Made by a program: the position numbers and the translations under genes. Below the pieces are notes generated by a model, which saw only the letters and a list, made by a program, of their open reading frames with translations, did not search any database and was not told where the DNA came from. Source: Catonia carolina (taxonomy: Eukaryota; Arthropoda; Insecta; Hemiptera; Achilidae). From it: DNA of 64,000 bases. Positions 1 to 12,100 of this stretch are shown piece by piece. The stretch lies in NCBI GenBank assembly GCA_035578175.1, contig JAQMRL010000005.1, forward strand, positions 58,571,722 to 58,635,721, given 5' to 3'. The first letter of the stretch is position 1, and every line of letters starts with the position of its first letter.

Positions 1-81
1 ATGGTGAATTAGGAATATATGTAATACTAGTGGCTGATATAGCTTCCAGCGGTTCCCTACAACTAACTTCAACACTAGTTC

Positions 82-175
82 CAATAGAACTGAGAACAGC
101 GCAAATAATAATCTTCCTTCACTCACTTAATATTCCTGTATCAGTAATAGGTAGTTTAAATATCAGGACCATTCA
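82..175. repeat. Short dispersed repeat, shared with about 22630-22715
   Basis: This stretch resembles bases near 22630-22715. Both share a block reading roughly agttcyaatagaacygag, then a common aatcttccttc block, then a variable AT-rich part. The family is not recognised. The rest of 1-400 is AT-rich with no coding signal. Confidence 0.3.
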
Positions 176-399
176 GTACTCATACTGACTCGTACTAGGA
201 ATAGAAAAGTCCTTTCTGCCAAGTAGAAAATAAATATTGTAACATTATTCATTACTTTAAACTCGCAAGATGAACCGTTATATCACAAGTTACAAGACCA
301 AAAGTTTCAAAACTAATACTGGGGTTTTAAAATCAGGTAAATTAAGTTTTATTTAAGTTTATAGATTATACTTGAAATGAAAGAGCACAACTCAAATAG

Positions 400-1005
400 T
401 TTTTCCTAAAGGCGTTCAATGTGAGCACCATTCATCACACAACACAAATCCCAGCCAATAGGAGAGGGTTCATACCACACTTTAATCAGCAGTCCTAGAG
501 TAACTGATGCACGACAGCTGCTTCAATCCTTTGTCTCAAGTCAGTTAGATCATTGGGTAATGGTGGTATAAACACAACATTTTTTTTTTAAAACCCCCTG
601 ACGGAAAAATCACACGGTCAGATCAGGTTAACACGGAAGCCACCACAAACAAGCCTTTTTATTTGGTCCCCTACAACCCATCGGAGCCTTCGGAGAAAAC
701 TTTATCAACCAAATTACGTATTTCAAGAAATATGAGACTGTATTTCTCGTACACAAGACTTAAATCTTGACTTGAAATCTCATTTGAAATCATGAGAGAG
801 AGATTGACTTGATATCACGAGACTTACATCTCGTATACGAGACTGTACTTCGAAATACGTATTTCGAGAAAATTTCATTCAACCAAATTACACACTTTGT
901 TGATGAGGATGACACCATCTTGTTGCGAAATAGAGTTCTGTTATTAGTTTTACAGTTAAGGAGAAAGTCATAGTTGTCATATATCAAGATGGCTTTCCAG
1001 AAATA
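400..1005 (-). pseudogene. Decayed DDE transposase fragment (Tc1/mariner superfamily, DDE_3 type)
   Basis: Minus-strand reading gives broken pieces of a DDE transposase. A QQDG-like motif sits near 905-925. A degraded C-DFFLWGF block lies near 580-625, followed by IPPLPNDLTDLRQRIEAAV near 505-570. Order and spacing fit the C-terminal catalytic half of DDE_3-type transposases. Frameshifts, stops and an internal extra segment at about 712-890 break the frame. No intact ORF or terminal repeats were seen. Confidence 0.5.
712..890. repeat. Direct-repeat-flanked segment with many short inverted motifs
   Basis: The segment is bracketed by near-identical copies of tcaaccaaatta (ending about 716 and 891). 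It is packed with short self-complementary motifs built from ctcgta, tacgag, cgaaatacgtatttcg and gagact. It interrupts the decayed transposase reading frame, so it looks like a local duplication or small insertion. Confidence 0.35.
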
Positions 1006-1099
1006 CTTCCGATAATGGCAGGGACTATATTGAAGGGAACCTAGGATAAGTTTTTAAATGTTTATAAAAATAAATTTTTTATTTAAAAAAGTCTGATAC

Positions 1100-1390
1100 A
1101 TTTGAACAGATCTCGTATTTCTGGTTGAACAATTTTCATGAAAATTTTGGATCGGGTCTTCTCATGGTGTCTAACTTAAGTTCCAAGTTTCAACTTCGTA
1201 CGATATTCCAAAATTTTTGGAATAAACAAACACAGACCCAATTGGTAAAATATATTTTATGGATTCCGGGGGCCCAAAAACTTTATTTTGAAAATCGACA
1301 TGAAAACAATACTTCCTTCCCTATATTTCATATAGGGCCACAAAAAGTAAAAAATTTGGGATCCTGTGCAAGACAATTGATCCCAAGTTA
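1100..1390 (-). repeat. Dispersed repeat family A, inverted copy
   Basis: This matches the family whose longest copy is at about 61370-62500, in reverse orientation. Diagnostic parts are the ttccaagtttcaac block, the gggggcccaaaaa block and the ttccttccctata block. The 88-residue open frame here is a chance ORF inside the repeat. Confidence 0.55.
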
Positions 1391-1399
1391 AATATTAGC

Positions 1400-1994
1400 A
1401 GAATTACTATATAAGAGACTCAAAGTATTGTTCCGAACAATCAGATAACAAACACTAAACTTCTACAAACTTAAAACCCAGGAGATACTCGACGGAGGAT
1501 TAAATAATAACAAAACAACAAACCACCATCTACTTAAATACAAATGTTAAACAAAATTTTTCAACAACCAAAAAAAAAGCCAACACCATACGTAATTTCC
1601 CTGAAATTAACTTATTTTACTATTATACATTAAAACATCAATAAATTAATGCAAAAAAAACTGTTAATAATCAGAAAATTACATTACAATTAGTTGAACA
1701 ACAATATTTTTATTTAACACCGTTATTACAATGTTACAAGACAGAATGGCTGTATGGAGAGAGCTTGAGGTGAGGATAGTAGATAAGGAGATAGTGAGGA
1801 TTGTAAAGGGAGTGTGTGAGGAAAAAAGGATTGTGTAAAGACAAGAGTGGTTTGCAACAGCAAGTCGGGTCTAAAAAAGTAAAGTACAGGGTGACTGTCA
1901 ATTGATGGAATTAATTAATGGAAATATCAACTAATGGAAATATATGACAAATTTAGAAAACATTTTTTTTAAAGTTTCATATGATATTTAATTC
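1400..1994. other. AT-rich stretch, nothing recognised
   Basis: No coding signal, RNA gene or clear repeat border was found. A purine-rich part at about 1740-1860 could be LINE debris but has no diagnostic motif. Confidence 0.3.
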
Positions 1995-2390
1995 GCCTAT
2001 AACAGGCAGGTGAAGTTAAATTTTTTGCACTCGAACTGCTAGTTCCAGGGCTACAAAAAATAGTTCTGTTTCTTATAACATGGTCAGCTAATTATACAAC
2101 TGAATAATTTCAGGACAGAAGAGATAGATGTGTAAAAGACACTAGTTAGAGTTATCTCCTCCGAGAGTAATGAATTTCATTATACAGCCAGACCCTGTGG
2201 TGAATGAAGTGAAGGTGTCATTTACAGGATGGAAAGTAGATGTTTTTCAGAGCACCGGGCATGTTTATAAGCTTTTTAACTCAATGAGGAAGGCAAATGT
2301 AAACGACCTTAATCCTCGTTTTACATCGTAAGGCCTTTAGAGATTCAAAATAGCCTTTCGGCTGATGACCTAAAACAACATGATATATTC
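1995..2390 (+). repeat. Dispersed repeat family B
   Basis: Copies of the same roughly 400-bp sequence occur at about 25165-25560 and 60915-61320, with partial copies near 36985-37500. Shared landmarks are a ctgctagttccagggctac block near the start, a gaatgaagtgaaggtg block in the middle and agctgatgacctaaa at the end. It may be a LINE 3' region or a SINE; no transposase or promoter box was recognised. Confidence 0.55.
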
Positions 2391-2444
2391 TGTTCGTGGA
2401 ATAACGAAACATGTGTAAGTAAATCATAAGGATCAAGGCAACTG

Positions 2445-2524
2445 AAAAGGTTAGTGAAATTTATAAACCTTTTAGAATAGAATTGATTTCAAGCTCTAGG
2501 ATGTACTATAAAGATTTATTTTTG
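2445..2524 (+). mobile_element. Short Penelope-like element fragment (5' region)
   Basis: The sequence resembles 47040-47135, which follows the Penelope terminal repeat there. Shared blocks are aaggttagtgaaatt and actataaagatttatttttga. It appears to be a small relic of the junction between the terminal repeat and the start of the ORF. Confidence 0.4.
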
Positions 2525-2972
2525 AATAATGACTTATGCAGTGGAAAGCTTCCTTCCACATGGACAGATAAAAAGAAGAATGCATACAGCAGAAATTAAA
2601 TTCAAGAGGAGTATGTTACGAAACACAAGAAGAGTAAAGAGTGAATAATGATGTAATTATGGAACAATTGGGATATACAACCTGACAAAATGAGTTTGCT
2701 AGATAAAACTACGATGGTTTTATCATGTCAGAAGATGGACTAGAGTATGATATCTAAAAATATACTGCACTTGGCGAAGGAGGGAAAAAGACCGAGAGTG
2801 AAGTGGATGTCCATTAAGTTATGGATGAATTGGGGGGAAAAAAATGAGATTCCAAGAAAACAAACAATGGAGAAGAGTTGGTTCAGGGACAGAGAGAGAA
2901 GTGGATACAGAGAAGGAGTTATGTTGGGCCCAAACCAAGGAAACTTGGAACAGGATGATTTTTTTAATATTT
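2525..2972 (+). pseudogene. LINE reverse-transcriptase C-terminal fragment, broken
   Basis: Plus-strand translation gives typical C-terminal LINE sequence: HTAEIKFKRSMLRNTRR, then after stops KRPRVKWMSI and EKSWFRDRERSGY. A related copy lies on the minus strand at 33560-33960 with the block EMKFKRSMLKKTRRY. Several stops and shifts show that it is dead. It lies just downstream of the last recognised RhoGAP exon and is on the opposite strand. Confidence 0.6.
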
Positions 2973-3008
2973 AAATTTTTGCAGCTAAAAAGATAGATAG
3001 AAACGAAC

Positions 3009-3159
3009 CTATTATTATGATCGGACAAGCTGCTGTTCGACTGAGTCCGTTTAAGATCGCCTTCATTAACGGTAATCAGTTGGGTATCAGCACTGCTCGA
3101 TCTTGTGTGTCCATTTACAATCGCCCTCTCTTTACTCACAGTCAAATACATCTCACAAT
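3009..3159 (-). CDS. RhoGAP92B: RhoGAP gene, coding exon 11 (last one found)
   Basis: The acceptor AG is at 3161-3160 and the donor GT at 3008-3007. The exon is 151 nt, entering and leaving in phase 2/1 as its neighbour requires. It encodes a hydrophilic Ser/Thr-rich stretch including GHTRSSSADTQLITVNEGD and RTQSNSSLSD, the likely start of the regulatory tail. No continuation was recognised in bases 1-3000. Confidence 0.82.
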
Positions 3160-6100
3160 CTGTAAATAAATTAAATCAAATTAAATTAAACCAGACAATA
3201 AAATATGTAAAACAACTGATAGAAACAATCAGAGATGTAAAACAAAAATTCTACTAACATGTAATGTTCATCAATAACCACCAAATATCAAAATTCATTT
3301 TGGATTATAATAAAATATTAATTTTTTGACACACAGGATGTCGATATTTCATTACCCTGGGTGTCGATATAGCGTTACCCAGCACATCGATATATATTGT
3401 TACCATATGGGTCGATGTATCGTAAGTTTATGTCATTACCCTACTGTTCTTTCAAAATGGTAACAATACATCATTACTCCGTTATGAAATATAGGTGTCA
3501 TTCTCATCAACAGATTAGTTTTTTTTTTAAATAAGTATCACACTTTTAGAGACAATAATAACACACGAATGTCTAAAAGTGATGACTGTGATTTTACCCA
3601 TTTTTGAATCTTAAAAAATGTATATTTGATGGTGGTTCAAAAAAAGACAACTTATATTTTTGTTAAAAACAGCCTGTGTGTTTCAACATACAGTAAAATC
3701 AAACCCTTATACTTCAAAGGGTTAACAATTAATTTGTAATCAATCAGTTTTTTATTAAAATATTTGGCTGTCCAGATCAAGGTTTACACACAGTTTCCCT
3801 TGGCCACTCCAAGCTGTCTGTCTCCTATTGGCATTCTGTGCAGTGCAATAACCTTCCCATTTTGCTAATCTAAATTTTTGGACTCATAAAAAATGTATAT
3901 AATTTTACATTACATTAATTTATTACTTTATTTATTTATGTTTTAATAACACAAGAGAAAGTAAAAAATAACGATATCAAATCTGATGAATACCTTCAGG
4001 AAAGAACCAATCAGCATACGAGACTAAACTATCAACAATCACACTATGGACATTTGCCGTATTCATGTTCATCCTGAAAATAAAAAAAACAAATATTAAT
4101 CTATTTTAATGTATAAATATTTTATCACCCTTTTTTCAGCTGCCTTTATCTTTATTCCCTTATGATCTACTTAAAAAATTTTTGGTGGGTCCGCCATCAT
4201 CAGAGTACACAGAATTTTATTTAAAACTATTTAAAATTCATAGAATGAACTTCAGTCATCCATAAAAACCTGTTTAATTTTTCTAATCTATCTCATTACT
4301 TATTTTATTATAGATGGCAGCAGCAGTCAATATCACTTTATAATTCTTAAATTTGATTTGTTCATTAAAATGTCCTACCTTTGCTCAATCAAATGTCTTT
4401 TATATATAAATGAAAAATATAATATTTCTCAATTTTATTTTGATTTAATTTATAACACTATTCTATTGTACTGAAATGTTAGTCTTGTCATATCAAACTT
4501 ATGTTTTTCCTCTTTTATACGATTGCTATAATATAGTATAGTCATATTTCAGTGCTATTTGGAGCTCTTTATATTTTACTTAAAATTATGACTAGTCATA
4601 CCAAAATTTTTTTTGCAATTGTACCCACGCATAGCACAGGGTTATTGTGAGCATAGGGGTAGCACTAAGTTTGGTGTTAAAAATATTATGGTAGGTTAGG
4701 CCATTGTGGTTATTAAACACATACTACGAATAGAGACACTGAAAAACATCCACTAAAAATAATCAAGACTAACAAGAGTAATAAGAAACATCATATCGCA
4801 AGTAAATAAACAAGTTCCAAGCATGATAATATGTGTTGGATCACAACAATTAACAAACTTATTTTAAAAAAAACACATGACAACTTTACTTACCCGATAT
4901 TAGTCCCATCATCCGAAGGGCTCCAAATTAAATTCGGTGCGATAACGATAGCAATATTTTGCGGCGTCATTTTGTTATTCTCATGATTACGTGATAACAA
5001 CGATAGGAACTTAATCAAATAGCGTAGATTGTCTAGATTCGCTTTCGGTAATTTCTGAACGACTGACCACAAAGCCTGCAATCTTCCTTCGCCAGGCACT
5101 CTGAAAACATCCAAACACACTAATATTAATATTTTCATTACCACAATGACAAAGTCCTGATAATCTCTTACAAAAACCAAACTACCATAATTATCAGATC
5201 AAATTTGATACACTACTAAGTACACTGTAGTTCCATAGCCAGCCCATGGTCTAGTGGTCAGTGCAACTGGCATTTATGCCACGGATCCCAGCTTTGATTC
5301 CTAGACAGGTCTGGCATTTTCATCTGTCACCCTTCATCATCTGCATTAGCAATAATTTTCAAAACAGTCGAACGTAAAATAAAAGAGTCTCCCTTATCTC
5401 CTAATTTTTTCCACATCTTTACACACTATCTGCAAAAATACTTAATTTTTCTTAAATATTTTCTTGTCCACATTCTCCTTTCGGAGGCTTCAACATAAAG
5501 TTAAAAAAAACCATAAAACCAGATATTCAGCCACAATAATAAGGGAATCTTTCCCATGGAAATACTAGAAAAGAAAGCTGACACAGGAACTCATAAATAC
5601 AGGAGACCCGAAAATTTATGAAAGCCATTCATGAAAGGAATTAGACTTTAAAGATAGGCTACATAATATCTAAAGCCAAAAGGGCACACAAATGCCTCAA
5701 CGAGAAGAAAAAGAGGTTGATGTAGGAATTCATTCATATATGGGATTTATGAAGCTATGGAAGCCACAAACATCCAGGAGTTTGGTTTTGAATACATTCT
5801 ACAGGATACAGAAAAAGCCAAAACAATCGACAGAATTAGAAATTTGTGAAAGTACATAGTGACATTACCTGGCAGCTGCCATCCATTCATCATAAAGAGT
5901 ATTGGTCAATAACGGTTCGGGCAATTCCCTGAGGTATGATTTAAGGACACCGGCAATTATGTGTGGATCTCTATAATCGATCGCAGTCTCTATATCTATA
6001 CAGCTCGCATCGAAACTGAGCTTCATTCTACGCATCTTCGAAGCACCTGAAACAAAAATTTACTTTACTTAACTGTCACACAGATCAAATCTGTAATAAC

Positions 6101-9100
6101 AAACGAAAAGTATTTTTTAAATAAGGTCTGTTTTTTTTAACAAGAAAAATACTGTAAATATCATTCAAATACATTTTTCTCAATATTCCACATACTTTTA
6201 CCTACTTTTCTAAATAATTTCCATTTTTGTCATAACGCTCAACAAGTTTTTAAATCTGATGTCAAAGAAATCTGCTGCCTGTGAAGAAGCCCAATCCATG
6301 ACTGCAGTTTTCACTTCTTCATTACCGTTGACCATCAAGGAACTCATTTAAGTACTGAAACAAGTGAAAATCACTGGATGCAAGGTCTGAGCTATAAGAT
6401 AGATGATCCAGTTATTGTTCCCATCCAAAAGACCTAATAAGACCTCATGTTAGGGCAGAAACATATGGAAAGAAGGTCAACTTAATTAACGAATTTAATT
6501 AACATGAGGTCTTATGTGACCTCAGAGAGGGAGATGGATGGAAGGTATTGACAGAGCCATGGGGAGAAGAAACATGGAGGAGGAGTCATGGCAAGACAGG
6601 CAAAAATGGCGTTTTGACTGCGACAAACGACCCATAGTGTTGTAAATAGTCGCCCCTATATATATAATTAACATGGTGTAATATTTAAACTCCTTAGTTT
6701 TTATCTTGACACATCATACTTCACTTTTGGAGCTTCCTGAATGCAATATACAAAAATAAAATAATAAAGACAATGAAAAATTCATTTCAACCCTTTGTAA
6801 ATCTTAAGTTTTTTGTAGATTTTCGGAACTAAAATTTTCAACAATGTTTTTAATTTTTCTATTAGGCCAGCATTCCATAAGAGTAGCATGGGAGCGATTT
6901 GGCACAGTAATTCACAAATTTTGTGACCAGTAGCATGTGATTCCTTTAGCTACACTGAAACAAATACCACTACATTCCACCAGAGTGACCCATCGAGATG
7001 CAAGCTACTTCCATGCTACTAGACACAGAAGTCACTCGTTCAAGCAAAGAGTGTTCTATTTTTGCCACTCGTTTTGCTTGTCCGACTAGCATTTTTGTCA
7101 GTAGTTTGGGCATTTTAGTAGTGTTTTTTTTTAAATATTTATTTACTTTTATATTCAACATGACTGATATGAATTTTAACTATTAATTTTACCGGCATTA
7201 ATTAAATTTAACCAATGCAACGAAACAACATCCTCGTATAATTTTCTATTATTAATCCCCCAAATTACTATAATACTATTATAATGTTATTATTAGTTCA
7301 TAGTCAATAAGTAACTAGGCACAGAAGTATAAATAATAAAAATAAAAATTGATAAAGCAGATTCCGTCAGAACGATACAACACCGTTTGGTGATGCGCTA
7401 CTAGTAACATTTGCCACTCCAGTTGGTGGTGCTAATGTTTGTTACTCATCACACATATTAGCTAATTACATTGCGATGTAACATTTGCAAGAACGTTTGC
7501 CATGCTACTCTGGTGAAATGCCTGCCTTAGGCAAATGTAACACCTATTCCCATTAATGTCTGATTTTGCTATTGGCATTAAATTCACAGAATGTAACCCT
7601 ATGAATATCGAGGAAACAAACGACTTTTTACCACAAACTTTCTATTTGAAACAGAGTAAAACTCATGAATCGATACACAACCTTAAGTGTACATCAAATA
7701 TAAACCTAGACACATATTTTTATAAGAGTAAACAATTGGTAATTACATACCAGCAGCTACCCTGAATAGACCTTCTTCATCCATACCGAGTTCAAGTAAG
7801 GCACAAACGCACAGCTCTATAGGATATGCTATCGTTCTACCAGTCACCCTCAGGTGGTCTTCCAATGGGAAACCAAACACTGGTTTCATGCTACTATCAC
7901 CTGAAAACCACAAAAATTGTTATTTTTATTTCTGTTACTACTACTAGGGTTTTATAAATCCCTTTAGTGTTTAAAAACACTTTTAAGACGATTGATATTC
8001 CTGAACACAGAGTCATGCTATTAAAAGTTAGTATTTTGACGCTAGGATTTTCATTAAAATGATGAATGAAATATCAGATGAGATACAGATTAACAAAGGA
8101 TTGACATATGGATGCAGCTTGTCCCCTCAACCCAGTTCAATATTTATATGATTAACACAATTAACAGTGGTTAAGTATCTGAATAAGCAATAAGTGGATC
8201 AAAAAAGTAGATGTGGAGATCAAATTAAGACAAAGATGCATTGTTCACCCAATGACTAAGGATAACCTACTATGCCATCTACCAACTGGATAAAATATGA
8301 AAATTGGTCTTTGCATATTCACAATGAAATCGAAAGTGATGGCTTTTAAAGGGAAGGGGTCGGTCTAATCCAAGACACTGGTTACAGATTCAAGGTTGAA
8401 ACAAGTTTCTCCTTTCAGTTATTTGGGTTGCATCCTACCAAAAAGACACAGGTATCAGTAGCAAAATAAAAAATATTTGAGGCAATATGTGAAACTCTAC
8501 ACACCATTATCTAAAATGGGATGTTAAAATATAGAGTTAAAATTTTATAAGGCATTGGCTCCTCCCGTACTGGCTTTTGCAGAAGCATACTGCAGGCAGC
8601 AGAAATGAGATTCACTTCGGATTTCAAAGATTATTCCAGATTAGGCAAGCTTTGGAATGAAAATATTCAAGCAGAAGTGGGATTTCAACCACAAATCAAA
8701 GCATTGAATAGTAAAATTAGTAAATACAGAAAGAGTTGGAGGGATCATGTTCGAAAGATGCTTCAAGAAAGAATCACCCTTAAAGTACTGATGTACAGCC
8801 CTGAGAGAAATAGGGGTGTGTGTATACTTTAGGTGAGATAAGTCACCGAGTTACATAAGATAAGATGATGTGATAAGTCTCATCTGATCGATGTAAACTG
8901 GAACAGACTTATTTGCCTATCCAAATTTAGAAAAAGAGGAAGAACCCTCACTGCATTTGCCTGAATGTCTTCAATTGAATCAAATCAATCCCTTTTAAGT
9001 AAAATTTATAATTTAGGTAATCCGTAGAAATTAACAGAAGCTGTAACACAGAAATACACATACAAATTTGGTATTAGACCAAAAATTCCATAACAGAAAA

Positions 9101-12100
9101 CACATAATGAGCTGGTGCAATGTCATGGTAGAGGATCCAATTCTTATCTCGCCAAAGTGCAGGATTTTTCTACCACACATCTTCATGCAACCGCTGAAGA
9201 ACAGAGCTATAATTTTCTTTCCTGACTGTCTGTCCCTCAGGAAAAATTCATGATGCACGATAAATCAAACCATAAAATCAACAAACAAATCAACACTTTT
9301 TTAACATTTGACTGACTTAACTGCAGTTTTCTCCGTGGTGGCAAACCTACTTTTCCATTGCGACGTCTGCTAACGGATTACTTTTGGCTTGCTTAATAAA
9401 TTCTTGGGACACTTTCATGTTAGCGTTGTTCCAGTTGTTCTGACAACAATCTCAAATGAATTTTGTGAATGATCGACACATGATCAAAAGTTAATTAAAA
9501 ATTGATTGAATCCCATAGCATCTTCAGTTTATCAGGCATCTCTAAGACTATAACTCTGCAACCAGAGCTTAATAAATCACAAAGTTACATAACGTTTGTG
9601 TTTTTATCAGTTTTGGACGAAATGGAAAGCCAATTGAAAGCCATAGGTCACTTTTGACTGATTTTGACAGCAACCTTTGAATCTGATGACCCAGACAAAA
9701 AAATTTGATTTTAAAGAGGATATCATAAGCCTCCTAAGTATTTCCTGATTATAAAACAAAATTATACAAAATGTTATACAGTTTTCTCATCCATTTTGCA
9801 AAATCAATAATTCGTCGAGATCTATCATGTGTCCTGATTCAGTGGAATCCCATTTTCTACTGAACAAAAACCTAGCCCCTCCAATAGAGTAGGGGCGGTG
9901 TCCTTCTTAAAACTTTATTATCACACCGTCGATAATGTACAGAACAATATAAATCCAAGCAATCTAAACGACTTTTAAAATCAAGAAAACTGAATATTAC
10001 TTACAGATATTAGATTCAACTTTTGGTATCATTTCGTCTAACATGACTAAAGCGGCTTGATGGTAAGTCTTTTGTAATTTAGCGTACTCTAAAATCGTTT
10101 TCGCCACATCTGCTTCGCGGGATATCAATTGAAACATCTCGCAAGCCAACATATCCTACAAAATACATTATTAAATCAGAATCAAAAAATAATTAAAATA
10201 ATGAATCAGAACTAACAAAAACAGGAATGAATTATAAAAAAAAAACTATTACACATTTGATCTCAAATACACAACAAACAGCTTTTATCCAAGTAGAAAA
10301 GAACAAAAATATTTGAACTATAAAAATGGCAATAATAAACACAGATAAGATATGCTTCTAGAAAACGCAGCACAACGCTTTTTCAGAAAATATTTTCTCC
10401 GTGATTTTCATAATTTGTAAATCTGTGGGTACAGTTGATTTGGAAAAGTAAAACATTTAACAATCCAGCACATTTGATAAGACCGACACACCTCCCAGTT
10501 GAGTCACCAGGCGAAATTTTGAGATCTTTGTTTACCATTCCATTTGTTTGGCTTTTGTTGTGCTATCACTCATGTTGCTGCTTTTTTAGATATGACAATG
10601 ATAATTAATTAATTGTCACTAACCCTGCATTGTTCCACTCTAGTTTCAGCCTCTTCAAGTTCATCTTTTAAGGAATCTAACTTGGAACCGGTTGCACTGC
10701 TGCTACTAGTACTATGTTTCAATGCAGTTTGGTATCTGAAAAAATAAAATAAATAAGTTTTATTTTATTACAATGGATTCTGCTTATTAGAAACATGTTT
10801 GAATAAAACTTTTTTTTTAAATGCAGTAAAACCTCGATTATTCAAAACCCATTTAAACCATAACTCGCCTTAACCAAAACAAGCAGAAAAACTTAATTTT
10901 TAATTTGGTGTTTACACACAGTACATCATTTAACTTTAATAAAGTACAGAAAAGCATCCACTGAAATAAATTACAAATATACGGTTTCACTATTCTGGGA
11001 ATTTCGTATACTTGTTCTTCACCTCCAGGAGGTGCTTTTAATAAAACAATGGTGTGAATATTGTCACAAAAAGTTTCATCAAAAATCTCATTTTTAAAAA
11101 ATCTGTAAATAATTTAAAAAATATATAGTAAATGTTAATTACTGTACAATATTACACTTGATTCTCATGAAATTTCTGTATTTTCATTTATACATAATAA
11201 TTAACAGTCATACAAAAATAATCAGTTAGTCATACAAAATAATCATTTTTACTATTTTAAACCCTAAAATGATAACTCCATGTTATCCAGAATTGAGTCC
11301 ACCCTCTATATTTCAGTTAAGCAGGGTTTTACTGCATGTATCTGCTATTTCACACTACTAAAAACTTTTAAATAATTTAAATAAAAAACTATGGTCACTA
11401 TGGCGGGAGATGATCACAATATTGAATACATGATGAGAAACCTGGCTGAGACTTATGAGCAAAATGGGATGAAGATTAACTACCAAAAAACCAAATATTT
11501 AGTGGTAGCAGGGCAGGCAAGAAATCTGCAGATATATGGACACACTATTCATGTATGTGATCAATATAAATACCTGGGAAGTGTAATAACGTCGGAAGGG
11601 AACTCTAGAAAAGAAATAACAAACAGGATTGGACAGGCTAGACAGGCAACACAAAAATTAAACCCGGTACTCTGGTCAAAAAGTATCAGGAATAGCACAA
11701 AAGTTTGTCTATATAATACTGTTGTGCAAAGTATTTTGACATATGGATCAGAAACCTGGGAGATGACCAAGAGAGATCAGCAGAAAATAAATGCGGTAGA
11801 AATGGACTTCTTACGCAGAAGTTGTCTGGTTTCTAGGGTAGACCGGGTTAGAAACACCGAAATTAGAGCTCGTACACAAAAACAAGACACCACAATGGAG
11901 GAAATCGAAAAACGACGTCTGGTATGGCTGGGACATGTGCAAAGAATGGGAGATGAGAGATGGCCAAAGAAAATAATAAACTGGACCCCTTGGGGACGAA
12001 ATAAGCGTGGTAGACCACCTGAAGCATGGATAAAGCAAGTATCGAAAGATATGCATGCTAGACAATTGGAGGGAGGAGACTGGATGGATAGAGAGGGGTG

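Noticed and set aside
2819..3151. 110-residue minus-strand ORF taken whole as a gene
   Set aside because: Only the part above 3009 is coding; it is an exon of the RhoGAP gene and the remainder is intron read-through.
7556..7765. 69-residue plus-strand ORF
   Set aside because: It overlaps the end of an exon on the other strand and intron sequence, with no domain.
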